Positions 15,417 to 24,750 of a DNA stretch of 64,000 bases are shown one piece after another. Within the stretch, counting starts at the first letter, position 1, and the number at the start of each line of letters is the position of its first letter. The position numbers and the translations under genes were made by a program. The DNA is taken from the NCBI GenBank assembly GCA_965217685.1, contig CBDCIZ010000003.1, positions 4,216,001 to 4,280,000 on the forward strand, given 5' to 3'. The notes beneath the pieces were generated by a model that had not been told where the DNA came from, did no database searches, and saw nothing but the letters and a program-made list of their open reading frames with translations. The stretch is from Aurantimonas sp965217685. GTDB taxonomy: Bacteria > Pseudomonadota > Alphaproteobacteria > Rhizobiales > Rhizobiaceae.

Positions 15417-16199
15417 TCAGGCACAGACGCGATTGCGACCCTGCTGTTTGGCCTGGTAGAGCGCGACATCGGCCCGTTTCAGAAAGCTGACGGGCGTATC
15501 GCTGGGTCTGGAAGACGTCAGACCGATGGACACCGTCACCCGCAGGCGCACATTGCCGATCTCCAGCGGCAACCGGGCGACCGCCTTGCGGATCCGGTCG
15601 GCGAGCGCGCGCAGTTCCCTCTCCGTCATGGCCGGCGCGACCACGGCGAACTCCTCACCGCCGAGACGGGCGACGATGTCGTGGTAGCGGGTGAATTCGA
15701 ACATGCAGCTCACGACCGCCTTCAGCACCTCGTCGCCGATGTCGTGGCCATAGGTGTCGTTGACCGATTTGAAGTGGTCGATGTCGAGAACGAGGATGCC
15801 GAGCGGTTTGCCGATCCGGGAAAACTCGGCGAGATATTGATGCAATGCGTTGTCGAAATAGCGGCGGTTGCTGATGCCGGTCAGAGCGTCGGTCAAGGCC
15901 GCCTTTTCCAGATCGCGCGACCGCTCGCTGAGGGCGCCGGCCAGCGTCTGAAGCTTGCCGCTCTCCTGGGTCTGCGTGCGCACCAGCGGAACGATCCAGA
16001 ACAGCCCCCCGCAGAAGGCAAGCATCAGACAGCCGAGACCCGACACGAAAAACAAAAATCCGGCTTGCGCGGCCTGTCGTTCCGGGCTCGCATCGAGGAT
16101 GTCGAGCCACGTCCGATACCCGTATGTTTCCAGATACGCACCCAAAGCAATGGTAACGAGCAGGAAGACAACCGAAAGTTCAGCTTTGCCAATTCGCAT
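15417..16199 (-). CDS. Diguanylate cyclase with two membrane helices
   Basis: Makes the second messenger cyclic di-GMP from two GTP. Residues 9-23 and 48-70 are membrane helices bracketing a short periplasmic loop; a linker leads to the GGDEF domain (about 100-258). The active-site signature is GGEEF at 180-184, and an inhibitory-site RxxD (R171-Y-H-D174) lies five residues before it, so product feedback is expected. Metal ligand region LDIDHFKSVNDTYGHDIGD is intact, so the enzyme should be active. Small loop size (about 24 residues) suggests little ligand sensing. The 180-bp upstream and downstream gaps show no other genes. Confidence 0.95.
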   Translation of the reverse strand: MRIGKAELSVVFLLVTIALGAYLETYGYRTWLDILDASPERQAAQAGFLFFVSGLGCLMLAFCGGLFWIVPLVRTQTQESGKLQTLAGALSERSRDLEKAALTDALTGISNRRYFDNALHQYLAEFSRIGKPLGILVLDIDHFKSVNDTYGHDIGDEVLKAVVSCMFEFTRYHDIVARLGGEEFAVVAPAMTERELRALADRIRKAVARLPLEIGNVRLRVTVSIGLTSSRPSDTPVSFLKRADVALYQAKQQGRNRVCA

Positions 16200-16244
16200 G
16201 GAAATATTACCTAAATCAATCGGATAAAGGATAGCGTCCAGAAG

Positions 16245-17180
16245 CTAACGAATGCTTGTCGAAGCGGCCTTCATACGCTGCAGAGCCAAGGCCTCAATCG
16301 ATGGAATACGGTTCCATTCCGCATCGAACTGGTGACGAAACCACGTTTCCTGACGCTTGGCGTACTGCCGCGACCGCGTAATGGCGCGGGACGCCGCCTC
16401 CATCACGTTTATTTCATCGTCGAGGACCGCCGCCAGTTCCGCGACACCGATGGCGCGCGCGGCGTTTCCGGTCATCGCACCCGGTCGCCGGCGAAACGTC
16501 TCGACTTCTTCGAGCCCTCCCGACTCGAGCATCCGGGCGAAGCGCTCGGCGATCCGTTGGCGCAGCAGCGGGCGCTCGGGCGTCATGACGATCTTCAGGC
16601 AGGCCTTTGCATCGAGAAGCCCGGTGCCGCCGCGCCCGCGTTGAAATTCGCTGAGCGTGGAGCCCGATGCCTCGCCGACCTCCAGCGCACGCAAGATCCG
16701 TTGTCCGTCGGACGGGCGGATGCGGACCGCCGCCGCCGGATCGCGCGCCTTCAGAATGTCGTGCAGATCGCCCGGACCTTCGGCGACCAATTGCTGTCGC
16801 CACTTCTGACGCACGGCTGACGGCACCTCGGGCATCGCATCCAGGTGTCCGAGCAACGCCCTGAAATAGAGGCCCGTACCGCCGACGACGATCGGCAGGC
16901 GGCCCGACTCTTTGATCGTCGTCAGCGTGGGCTCGAGGTCGCGCAGATATTCGCCGACCGAATAGGCCGCCGACGGGTCGACATGGCCGTAGAGCCTGTG
17001 GGGAACGCGGGCGAGATCGGCCTCATGCGGACGCGCGGTCAGGATTTCGAGGCCGTCGAAGACCTGCATGGAATCGGCGTTGACGACGACACCGTCGTGG
17101 CGCTCGGCCAGGTCCATCGCCAGCGCCGACTTGCCGCTCGCGGTCGGCCCGGCTATCAGGATCGCCTGCAACTGCCCCAT
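16245..17180 (-). CDS. miaA: tRNA dimethylallyltransferase MiaA
   Basis: Transfers a dimethylallyl group to adenosine 37 of tRNAs that read UNN codons. The 311-aa protein has the P-loop GPTASGKSA at residues 11-19, the DSMQVFDGLEILTARP substrate segment, VVGGTGLYFRALLGHL and the C-terminal RQYAKRQETWFRHQ anticodon-binding motif. The start at 17180 is fixed by the P-loop being 10 residues in, as in the family. The start codon is only 19 bp from the divergent serB start, and no good Shine-Dalgarno sequence is visible. Confidence 0.97.
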   Translation of the reverse strand: MGQLQAILIAGPTASGKSALAMDLAERHDGVVVNADSMQVFDGLEILTARPHEADLARVPHRLYGHVDPSAAYSVGEYLRDLEPTLTTIKESGRLPIVVGGTGLYFRALLGHLDAMPEVPSAVRQKWRQQLVAEGPGDLHDILKARDPAAAVRIRPSDGQRILRALEVGEASGSTLSEFQRGRGGTGLLDAKACLKIVMTPERPLLRQRIAERFARMLESGGLEEVETFRRRPGAMTGNAARAIGVAELAAVLDDEINVMEAASRAITRSRQYAKRQETWFRHQFDAEWNRIPSIEALALQRMKAASTSIR

Positions 17181-17199
17181 TTCAAGACCGGTTTCCCCA

Positions 17200-18099
17200 A
17201 TGTTCGTCGCCACCTTGATCGCCGCGCCGTCCGGTGCCGGCCTCCCCGTCAATGCCGTCGCGAAAGCCGCGAAGATCCTCGACGCGGATGCTTCGACCGC
17301 CGACTGGCTCGAACCGGACTTCGCCGTCGACCTGCCCTTCGCGACCGATGCAAGCGACGACGCTCGTATCGGATTGCGCGATCTCGCCGCCGAGGTCGGC
17401 ATCGACTGCGTGGTGCAGCAGCAAGCCGCGCGGCGCAAGCGCATTCTGATCGCCGACATGGACTCCACCATGATCGACCAGGAGTGCATCGACGAACTCG
17501 CCGCCGAGATTGGCATCAAGGACCGAGTCGCGGCCATCACCGCCAAAGCGATGAACGGCGAGATCGCTTTCGAGCCGGCGCTGCGCGAACGCGTCGCGCT
17601 CCTGGCCGGACTGCCCGAGACAGTGGTTGCCGAAATGATCGACAAACGCATCACGCTGGCCGCCGGAGGCCCGACGCTGCTTGCGACCATGCGCGCCGAC
17701 GGGGCCCGCACCGCCCTCGTCTCCGGCGGGTTCACCGTCTTCACCGGCCCGATCGCCGCGCGGCTCGGCTTTCACGAGAACCGTGCCAACCGCCTTCTCG
17801 CCGAGGGCGGCCGGTTCACGGGCAAGGTCGCCGAACCGATCCTCGGCTCGGCCGCCAAGGTCGAAGCGCTTCATACGATCGCGGCCGAACTCGGCCTCGA
17901 CGCCGGCGCGGCCATCGCGGTCGGCGACGGCGCCAACGACCTGCCGATGCTGCTCGAAGCCGGCTGCGGCGTCGCGCTTCACGCCAAACCCTCGGTCGCC
18001 GCGAAGGCCCTCCATCGCGTCGACCATGGCGACCTGACGGCACTCCTGTTCATCCAGGGCTATCGCCGCGCAGATTTCGTCGTGCCCGAACCGGTCTGA
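17200..18099 (+). CDS. serB: Phosphoserine phosphatase SerB
   Basis: Hydrolyses O-phosphoserine, the last step of serine synthesis. In the 299-aa protein, residues 1-75 form the alphaproteobacterial N-terminal ACT-like region. The HAD domain begins with DMDSTMIDQEC (nucleophile D86, general acid D88), continues with LVSGGFTVFTGPIA and the lysine-bearing AEPILGSAAKVEAL, and ends with the metal-binding GDGANDLPML. It diverges from miaA with a 19-bp gap between start codons and converges on degP. No purine-rich ribosome site precedes the ATG. Confidence 0.97.
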   Translation: MFVATLIAAPSGAGLPVNAVAKAAKILDADASTADWLEPDFAVDLPFATDASDDARIGLRDLAAEVGIDCVVQQQAARRKRILIADMDSTMIDQECIDELAAEIGIKDRVAAITAKAMNGEIAFEPALRERVALLAGLPETVVAEMIDKRITLAAGGPTLLATMRADGARTALVSGGFTVFTGPIAARLGFHENRANRLLAEGGRFTGKVAEPILGSAAKVEALHTIAAELGLDAGAAIAVGDGANDLPMLLEAGCGVALHAKPSVAAKALHRVDHGDLTALLFIQGYRRADFVVPEPV

Positions 18100-18126
18100 T
18101 CCCGACGGGACCGGCCGCAAGGACGC

Positions 18127-20076
18127 CTATTCGAACGGCACCACGACGAAGCGCAGATCGCCGTTCGACGCGGCCAGCAGGAACAGCGCGTTGCGGCGGC
18201 CGTCCTTCCTGAGCGCTTCCAGCTTGTCGGTGACGTCCTTGACGGTCTCCACCGTCTCCTGCGCCACCTCGCGGATCACCGATCCGGCCTCGATGCCCTT
18301 TTGCGCCGCAGCCGAATTCGGCGCGACCTTCGTCACCACCACGCCCTTGGCATCCTCGGCGAGACCAAACGTCTTGCGCGTGTCGTCGCCAACGGCGCCG
18401 AGGTTCATGCCGAGCAGTTCGGCGGTCTTCGACGTCTCGGCGTCCGGCTTCGCGCCGTCGCTCTTCGACGTCTCGCCGCCCTTTTCGGACTTGTCCGCCT
18501 GTTCGGTCCCCTCGTCGGCCTTCGAGGCGTTGTCGGCCATCAGCTTCTCGCCGTCCTCAAGCCGTCCGAGGGTGACGTCGACGGTCAGCGGCTGGGCGGG
18601 CCTGGAGGCGTCCGCCTTGCGCAGGATCTTCACCGGCACGGTCTTGCCGACCGGCGTTTCGGCGACGATGCGCGGCAGGTCGCGCGAGGTCTCGATCGCC
18701 TCGCTGTTGAATTCGGTGATGACGTCGCCGACCTTCAGCTTGCCGTTGTCGGACGGCCCGCCTGGCACGATGCCCATGACGACGGCGCCCTTGGCCTCCT
18801 CGATGCCGAGCCCTTCGGCGATGTCGTCGGTGACCGCCTGCAGGCGGATGCCCAGCCAGCCTCTGCGGGTCTCGCCGAATTCGCGCAGTTGGTCAACGAC
18901 GTTGACCGCCAGCTTCGAGGGGACCGAAAAGCCGATGCCGATCGAGCCGCCGGAGGGCGAGATGATCGCCGTGTTGATGCCGACGACGTCGCCGTTCAGA
19001 TCGAACAGCGGGCCACCGGAATTGCCGCGATTGATCGCCGCGTCGGTCTGGATGAAATTGTCGTAGGGGCCGGCATTGATGTTGCGGCCGCGCGCCGAGA
19101 CGATGCCGATCGAGACCGAGCCGCCAAGGCCGAACGGGTTGCCGATCGCCATCACCCAGTCGCCGATGCGCAGCCTGTCGGAATTGCCGAACTTGACGAA
19201 GGGCAATGGCTTGTCGCTCTCGACCTTCAGGACGGCCAGATCGGTCTTGGTGTCGGTGCCGAGGAGCTTGGCCTCCAGTTTCTTTCCGTCGGCGAAGTTG
19301 ATGGTGATCTCGTCGGCATCGGCGATGACATGGTTGTTGGTCACGACGATGCCGGACGGGTCGATGACGAAGCCCGAGCCCAGCGATTCGACGCGGCGGT
19401 CGCCCGGCCCGTCCTTGTCCTTCAGGAGATCGTCGAAGAAGTCCTGCAGCGGCGAGCCCTTCGGCGCTTCGAGCTTGGGGATGCCGCGGCCGGGCTGATC
19501 GACGGTCTGCGAGGAGGCGATATTCACCACCGCGTCGAGCAGCCCTTCGGCCAGATCGGCCACCGATGGCGGTCCCTCGCCGGCACCTGGGCGTTTCGGC
19601 GTGGACGGCGCATCCGGACTCTCGACGACCGTCGTTTTGCCGCCCTCGACCGGCGGCGCCGGCAGGGCGGGCACGGCCTCCTGCGCGGCCTCGCCGGTCG
19701 CCGGCGCCGATTCGCCGGCGGCGGGTGGCGTGCCCGGTCCGGCCTGCGGCGCAACCGGGGCCTCGGCCGGTGGCACGGGCGCGGCGTCCGGCGCCGCGGG
19801 CCTGTCTTCGGACGATGGCGGCGTAGGAATTTCGGCGGGCGGCGGGTTCGTGCCGCCCGGCGTCTGCGGCGCGGCCGGATCGGCTGGCACCGCCTCGGCG
19901 CCCGGCGCCGGTGCGCTCGGCGCAGACCCTGCGTCCTGCGCCAGCGCCCCATGGATCAGCGACAGGGCCAGCACGCTTGCGCCGAAGGCGGCGCCGATGC
20001 GCCGGCCGAGCCTCATCTTGCCGGCGAAAGGCATCTCGATCGATGGCGAAGAGGTCGGCGTCCTGCGTACGGTCAT
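18127..20076 (-). CDS. degP: Do-family periplasmic serine protease (DegP/HtrA-like)
   Basis: Envelope protease-chaperone. After a signal segment (residues 26-47, ending ALAQD) comes an unusual 110-residue Pro/Ala/Gly-rich stretch, then the trypsin-like domain with the triad near H249 (TNNHVIAD), D279 (TKTDLAVLKV) and S352 (NRGNSGGPLFD). PDZ1 follows (GWLGIRLQAV...), then a 50-residue acidic, lysine-rich linker, then PDZ2 (TAELLGMNLGAV...). Total 649 aa versus about 470-520 for typical members, the excess being the two low-complexity parts. The ATG follows AAGGGA. It lies downstream of hflKC and DUF2065 in the usual rhizobial order. Confidence 0.95.
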   Translation of the reverse strand: MTVRRTPTSSPSIEMPFAGKMRLGRRIGAAFGASVLALSLIHGALAQDAGSAPSAPAPGAEAVPADPAAPQTPGGTNPPPAEIPTPPSSEDRPAAPDAAPVPPAEAPVAPQAGPGTPPAAGESAPATGEAAQEAVPALPAPPVEGGKTTVVESPDAPSTPKRPGAGEGPPSVADLAEGLLDAVVNIASSQTVDQPGRGIPKLEAPKGSPLQDFFDDLLKDKDGPGDRRVESLGSGFVIDPSGIVVTNNHVIADADEITINFADGKKLEAKLLGTDTKTDLAVLKVESDKPLPFVKFGNSDRLRIGDWVMAIGNPFGLGGSVSIGIVSARGRNINAGPYDNFIQTDAAINRGNSGGPLFDLNGDVVGINTAIISPSGGSIGIGFSVPSKLAVNVVDQLREFGETRRGWLGIRLQAVTDDIAEGLGIEEAKGAVVMGIVPGGPSDNGKLKVGDVITEFNSEAIETSRDLPRIVAETPVGKTVPVKILRKADASRPAQPLTVDVTLGRLEDGEKLMADNASKADEGTEQADKSEKGGETSKSDGAKPDAETSKTAELLGMNLGAVGDDTRKTFGLAEDAKGVVVTKVAPNSAAAQKGIEAGSVIREVAQETVETVKDVTDKLEALRKDGRRNALFLLAASNGDLRFVVVPFE

Positions 20077-20308
20077 CGCATGTCCCTTTGCAGCGGTCGG
20101 CGGCGTTGCGGCATGTGCCCGGTCGGCCACGCCGGCCCGGTCGCACGGATCAACGGAACGGAACCGAAAACCGTGTGCAAATCAAGAAGGTTGCGACGAT
20201 TTGAGCACGCGGTGATCGTCAGCGCTGGCAAACAGCGTTTCGATCACCCAGGCGTGCGCACCGGCGCGTCCCACGGTGGCCCGGTCAGACAACCCAAGGC
20301 GCTGCGTC

Positions 20309-20494
20309 TCAGCGCCGCACGAGAAATACCACGCCGACGCCCGCCACCGCGGCGACCAGCCCGAAACGGCGCAGCGTCGAATCCGGCGTCGTCTGCAGGT
20401 AGAGACCAAGGCGGCGCACGCCGTCGGGAAACAGGCAATAGACGATGCCCTCGATCACCAGAAGGAGACCGAGGGCATCGAGAAAATCGCTCAC
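20309..20494 (-). CDS. DUF2065 small membrane protein
   Basis: A 61-aa protein with two membrane helices (LDALGLLLVIEGIVYCLFP and RRFGLVAAVAGVGVVFLV) joined by a basic amphipathic loop. DUF2065 members sit next to hflC in many proteobacteria, as here, but have no established function. The start is GTG, 4 bp after the hflC stop, so translation is probably coupled to hflC. Confidence 0.85.
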   Translation of the reverse strand: MSDFLDALGLLLVIEGIVYCLFPDGVRRLGLYLQTTPDSTLRRFGLVAAVAGVGVVFLVRR

Positions 20495-20498
20495 GCGA

Positions 20499-21770
20499 TC
20501 ATTCCGCGGCAGGGGCGGATGGGGCGGCGGACGGCGGGGGAGAAGGTGCAGCGGGAGGCGCTGCGGGCGCCGGCTGTGCCGTACCCGTTTCTGTACCCGT
20601 CTCCTGAGGCGGGGCAGAAGGTGCGCCGCTGGCGGCGTTCCCCGGCGTTACCGCCCCTTCGGTCGTGCTACCGGAAGCAGCGCCACCCGGCTCCGATCCG
20701 TTGCTCGGCGTCGAACTGCCGCTTGCTCCATTGCCGGAACCCGGAGCGGCGGGCGCAGCAGGCGTCGCACCGGGAGCGGCAGCGGCATTGCCGCCGCCCC
20801 CGCCCGAACCGCCTGAAGTCGGCCGCGTGCTCTGCGAATTTTCCAGCGTCGGTGTCGCCGTCCGTTCAGGGAGAGGCTGGCCGTCACCGGGGCGGCCCAT
20901 CTCGTTCTGGAAGAACCGGAAGAACTCCGAATTCGGCGACAACACCATCGTCGTGCCGGAATTTTCCAGCGCCTGCTTGTAAGCTTCCATCGAGCGGTAG
21001 AACTCGAAGAATTGCGGGTTGGCCCCATAGGACCCCGCGAAGATGCGGTTGCGTTCCGCATCGCCCTCACCCTGCAGGATTTCCGACTCGCGACGGGCCG
21101 CAGCCTTGGTCTCGACGACCTCACGATCGGCCGCTGCGCGGATCTGGCGCGCCGCCACCTGGCCGCGGGCCCTGAGGCGCTCGGCTTCGGCGAGGCGCTC
21201 GGCCTGCATGCGCTCGTAGGTCTGCTGCGAGACCTCCTGCGTCAGGTCGGTACGCAGAATTCGCACGTCGGTCAGTTCGATGCCGAGCGAGGCTGCGTCC
21301 GGCCGCAACTGGTCGCGCACCTGCCGCATCATGTCGGCGCGCTCGTCGGAGAGCGCCGCCTCGAAGCCACGCAGGCCGTAGACACTGCGAAGTGCCGCAT
21401 CGAGACGCGTGCGAAGACGCTGCTCGGCCTGCGGGATCGAGCCGGAAACCGCCTGCATGAAGCGCGCGGCGTCGGCGATGTGATAGACGAGAAACGCGTC
21501 CACCTCGTAGAACTTGCCGCCCGAAACCTGCACGCGAATGTTGTCGAGGTCGAAACGCAGGAGACGATCCGGCAGGGTTCGCACCGTGTCGGCGCCGGTA
21601 AAGCCGAACGGCATCTTGAAGTTCAGCCCCGGCTGATCGACCACGCGCTGAATCTCGCCGAAACGCAGGACGACCGCCTGCTCCTTCTCGTTGACGATGA
21701 AGATCGAGTTCCAGACCAGCAGCACCACGACGGCGACTGCGATGAGAATTCCATAGAAACGACTGCTCAT
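20499..21770 (-). CDS. hflC: HflC, membrane protease modulator, with long C-terminal tail
   Basis: Band 7/SPFH protein that with HflK forms a large cage around FtsH. The N-terminal anchor (residues 5-27) is followed by the SPFH domain starting VNEKEQAVVLRFGEIQRVV and a coiled-coil region rich in Arg, Ala and Glu (EVSQQTYERMQAERLAEAERLRARG). The family body ends near residue 295; a further 125 residues rich in Pro, Ala, Ser, Gly and Thr follow, so the protein is 423 aa rather than about 300-330. Its ATG overlaps the hflK stop (TGATG). Confidence 0.96.
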   Translation of the reverse strand: MSSRFYGILIAVAVVVLLVWNSIFIVNEKEQAVVLRFGEIQRVVDQPGLNFKMPFGFTGADTVRTLPDRLLRFDLDNIRVQVSGGKFYEVDAFLVYHIADAARFMQAVSGSIPQAEQRLRTRLDAALRSVYGLRGFEAALSDERADMMRQVRDQLRPDAASLGIELTDVRILRTDLTQEVSQQTYERMQAERLAEAERLRARGQVAARQIRAAADREVVETKAAARRESEILQGEGDAERNRIFAGSYGANPQFFEFYRSMEAYKQALENSGTTMVLSPNSEFFRFFQNEMGRPGDGQPLPERTATPTLENSQSTRPTSGGSGGGGGNAAAAPGATPAAPAAPGSGNGASGSSTPSNGSEPGGAASGSTTEGAVTPGNAASGAPSAPPQETGTETGTAQPAPAAPPAAPSPPPSAAPSAPAAE

Positions 21771-22978
21771 CAGTTGGTCCCCGCGCTCTGACCGGTGCTC
21801 GACGAGGGCACGCCGGCGTTCGGGTCGGTGCCCGTGCCGCTCGTGCGGGACGAACGCTGGGCAGCAGGATTGTTGCGCTGCAACTCGGGCAGCGGCAGAT
21901 AGGGCACGACGCCCTGCCCACCGGCGCCCTGCTCGACGATGACCTTGTTGGAATCGCGCAGGACCCCTTCCATCGTCTCCAGGAACATGCGCTTGCGGGT
22001 GATCTCCGGTGCCTTGTCGTATTCCTGCTGGATCGAGGTGAAGCGCTGGGCCTCGCCCTCGGCTTCCTGAACGACCCGGTTCTTGTAGCCGGCCGCGTCC
22101 TCGCGTATCTGCGCCGCCTCGCCTCGGGCCGCGCCGAGCTGCTGGTTGCGGTAGCGATTGGCTTCCTCGACGAAGCGATCCTCGTCCTGCTCGGCGCGCT
22201 GCACCTCGTCGAAGGCATCGGCGACCTGGCTCGGCGGCGCGGCGTCCTCGATCGAGATGGCGTTGACCCTGAGGCCCGCGTCATATTCGTTCATGGTGTC
22301 CTGGGTGATCTGGCGAACCTCTTCGGCGATGCCGGCCCGGTCGTCGCGGAAGACGTCCTGAACGGGGCGGCGACCGACGACCTCGCGCATGGCGCTCTCG
22401 GAAACCTGCTGCAACATGGCCACAGGGTCCTGCACGTCGAAAAGGTAGTTGGACGGGTCATCGACCTGGTAGAGAACGGCGAACTGCACGTCGACGATGT
22501 TCTGGTCGCCGGACAGCATCAGGCCGGAATTGTCGCTGTTGCTCGCTGAGCCGCCGATGGTCATCTGGCTTTCGACCGTCGGCACCGTCTCGACGGTCTC
22601 CAGCGGCCACAGCATGAAGTGCAGGCCCGGCTGCGAAAGCTCCTGCTTCGGCTTGCCGAACAGCATCTCGACGCCGACCTCGTCCGGCTGGACGGTGTAG
22701 ACGGCCTTGAACAGCCAGAGCACCGCGACGACCACGACGATCAGGATGCCCCAGCCCATCACGGCCGGACCGTTGCCACCGAGACTGCCGCCGCCACCGC
22801 CGCCGGGCATCGCCCGCCGCAACCGGTCCTGCCCACGGCGCAGAATGTCCTCGAGATCCGGCGAACCGCCGCCGCTCCCGCCGGGACGCGGCGGTTGCGG
22901 ACGCTGACCCCAGGGGCCTCCCCCATTGCCACCGCCGCCTTTCCAGCCGCCGTTGCCAGTCTGATTGCTCCAGGGCAT
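21770..22978 (-). CDS. hflK: HflK, membrane protease modulator
   Basis: Partner of HflC in the FtsH-associated SPFH complex. The 402-aa protein opens with a Gly/Pro-rich cytoplasmic tail (MPWSNQTGNGGWKGGGG...), typical of HflK, then a membrane helix near 90-110 (GWGILIVVVVAVLWLFKAVY), the SPFH domain (VQPDEVGVEMLFGKP...) and a coiled coil ending near 350. The ATG at 22978 follows AAGGA. The C-terminus is Thr/Ser/Gly-rich. It is downstream of folA by 268 bp, which probably contains the hflKC promoter. Confidence 0.96.
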   Translation of the reverse strand: MPWSNQTGNGGWKGGGGNGGGPWGQRPQPPRPGGSGGGSPDLEDILRRGQDRLRRAMPGGGGGGSLGGNGPAVMGWGILIVVVVAVLWLFKAVYTVQPDEVGVEMLFGKPKQELSQPGLHFMLWPLETVETVPTVESQMTIGGSASNSDNSGLMLSGDQNIVDVQFAVLYQVDDPSNYLFDVQDPVAMLQQVSESAMREVVGRRPVQDVFRDDRAGIAEEVRQITQDTMNEYDAGLRVNAISIEDAAPPSQVADAFDEVQRAEQDEDRFVEEANRYRNQQLGAARGEAAQIREDAAGYKNRVVQEAEGEAQRFTSIQQEYDKAPEITRKRMFLETMEGVLRDSNKVIVEQGAGGQGVVPYLPLPELQRNNPAAQRSSRTSGTGTDPNAGVPSSSTGQSAGTN

Positions 22979-23246
22979 CGAATTCCTTCCAATAGACGAA
23001 ATGGGCCGATCGACGAGAACCGCCGACCGACGAGTATGTGCGCCTTGTCCTGCGGCGCTGCGGGCAAGCACCGCCCTCCTCTTCGGCGCGAAGGCACTTG
23101 AACCCTTATAAGAATTGCCAAAACCGCTTTCAACGCGACTGCGGCCAAATCGTCCAGGCCGCGTTTCGGGATGGTGAACGAGCGCATGACCGGCGCCGCG
23201 GTCCCCCACTCTTACGGCATGCCGGACCAAAAGGCCCGTTTCGATC

Positions 23247-23792
23247 TCAAACAGCCCCGCCGACGATCCGCTCGTAGACCTGAAACCGCGTCGCCGCACT
23301 GTCCTTGGCTCCGGTTTCGCAACGTTCGTCAAGGGACAGCCGCCAAACGGAAGGATCGATCGGCGGAAAGCGCGTGTCACCCTCCGGTTCCGCCTCGATC
23401 CGCGTCACGTAGAGCCGATCGACCGACGGCAGCAACAGGCGATAGATCTCTGCTCCCCCGGCGATCACGATCTCGTCTGCACCGCGTGTTTTCGCAGACG
23501 TGCGGGCGAGCGACAATGCCTCTTCAGGCGACCCGGCGACCAGCGCGTCCTCGTAGGGAACCGTGGGCGAACGTGTCAGCACGATGGTGTCGCGGCCATC
23601 GAGCACCCTGCCGATGGAATCGAGGGTCTTGCGGCCCATGATCATCGGCTTGTCCATGGTCAGCCGACGATAGCGCTTGAGGTCGCTCGGCACCCGCCAG
23701 GGCATCTCGCCGTTCCGACCGATCATGCCGTTCGCCGCCATGGCGACAACGACGACGATGCGCGGTGCAACGGGGCCATCGGCGTCCGTCAA
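23247..23792 (-). CDS. folA: Dihydrofolate reductase, TTG start
   Basis: Reduces dihydrofolate to tetrahydrofolate with NADPH, regenerating the cofactor consumed by the adjacent thymidylate synthase. The first beta strand IVVVVAMAANGMIGRNGEMPW and later DLKRYRRLTMDKPMIMGRKTLDSIG and VIAGGAEIYRLLL are family features; length is 181 aa. The first ATG in frame lies after the essential first strand, so translation must begin earlier. The TTG at 23792 overlaps the thyA stop (TTGA, 4 bp) and gives a normal N-terminus. This start is inferred from the strand requirement and coupling. Confidence 0.93.
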   Translation of the reverse strand: MTDADGPVAPRIVVVVAMAANGMIGRNGEMPWRVPSDLKRYRRLTMDKPMIMGRKTLDSIGRVLDGRDTIVLTRSPTVPYEDALVAGSPEEALSLARTSAKTRGADEIVIAGGAEIYRLLLPSVDRLYVTRIEAEPEGDTRFPPIDPSVWRLSLDERCETGAKDSAATRFQVYERIVGGAV

Positions 23793-24625
23793 ACCGCGAC
23801 CTTCGCCTTGATGTGCGCGTGCGCCTCGTAATCGTCGAGCGCGATGTCCTCGAATCGGAAGGCAAAGAGGTCGTCGATCACCGGATTCAGCATCAGTGTC
23901 GGCAGCCGCAGGGGCTCGCGGGTGAGCTGCAGCCGCGCCTGCTCGAAATGGTCGGCGTAAAGATGCGCGTCGCCCAGCGTGTGAACGAAGTCGCCGGGCT
24001 TCAGCCCCGCAGCCTTCGCGACCATCGCCGTCAGCAGCGCATAGGAGGCGATGTTGAAGGGCACGCCCAGAAAAATGTCGGCCGAACGCTGGTAGAGCTG
24101 GCAGGACAGCTTGCCGTCCGCGACGTAGAACTGGAACAGGCAATGGCAGGGTGGCAGGGCCATCTCGTCGACCAGAGCCGGGTTCCAGGCCGAAACGATC
24201 AGCCGCCGCGAATTGGGCGTCCTGCGAATCGCCTCGACGACGCCGGCGATCTGATCGATCGTGCCGCCGTGATAGTCCGGCCAGGACCGCCACTGTGCGC
24301 CATAGACCGGACCGAGGTCGCCGTTCTCGTCGGCCCATTCATCCCAGATCCTGACACCGTTCTCCTTGAGGTAGGCGATGTTGGTGTCGCCCTTCAGGAA
24401 CCACAGGAGCTCGTGGACGATCGAGCGGAAATGCAGCCGCTTGGTCGTCACCATCGGAAAGCCCTCCGACAGGTCGAAGCGCATCTGGTGGCCGAAGACG
24501 GATCGCGTGCCGGTCCCGGTCCGGTCGCCGCGATCGATCCCGTTCGTCAACACATGATCCATCAGGTCGAGATATTGCCGCAAACTTTCCTCCCCGGCCC
24601 GACGGAACCGGTTCTCCTCTTGCAT
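23789..24625 (-). CDS. thyA: Thymidylate synthase ThyA
   Basis: Methylates dUMP to dTMP with methylene-tetrahydrofolate. The 278-aa protein contains the catalytic segment ALPPCHCLFQFYVADGKLSCQLYQRSADIFLGVPFNIASYALL with the nucleophile cysteine, the arginine loop DRTGTGTRSVFG and C-terminal HLYADHFEQ. The ATG at 24625 (MQEENRFRRAG) is the best start; a GTG or ATG further up would add a nonconserved extension. It overlaps folA by 4 bp, forming the classic thyA-folA pair. Confidence 0.97.
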   Translation of the reverse strand: MQEENRFRRAGEESLRQYLDLMDHVLTNGIDRGDRTGTGTRSVFGHQMRFDLSEGFPMVTTKRLHFRSIVHELLWFLKGDTNIAYLKENGVRIWDEWADENGDLGPVYGAQWRSWPDYHGGTIDQIAGVVEAIRRTPNSRRLIVSAWNPALVDEMALPPCHCLFQFYVADGKLSCQLYQRSADIFLGVPFNIASYALLTAMVAKAAGLKPGDFVHTLGDAHLYADHFEQARLQLTREPLRLPTLMLNPVIDDLFAFRFEDIALDDYEAHAHIKAKVAV

Positions 24626-24750
24626 CGCTGAATTCGTGCCGTTCGGGCGCGGCGCCACCGTCGGCCGCACCGCGAGGAGCCCGAACGGCGAACTGGCGCC
24701 CTACCCGACGAACCGGGGTCGGTCGAGCGAATTCGACCGCGACGTCGCCG

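Noticed and set aside
18301..20607. 768-codon plus-strand open frame opposite degP and DUF2065
   Set aside because: Composition is Arg/Gly/Leu-rich with no domain pattern; it mirrors the codon bias of the opposite strand.
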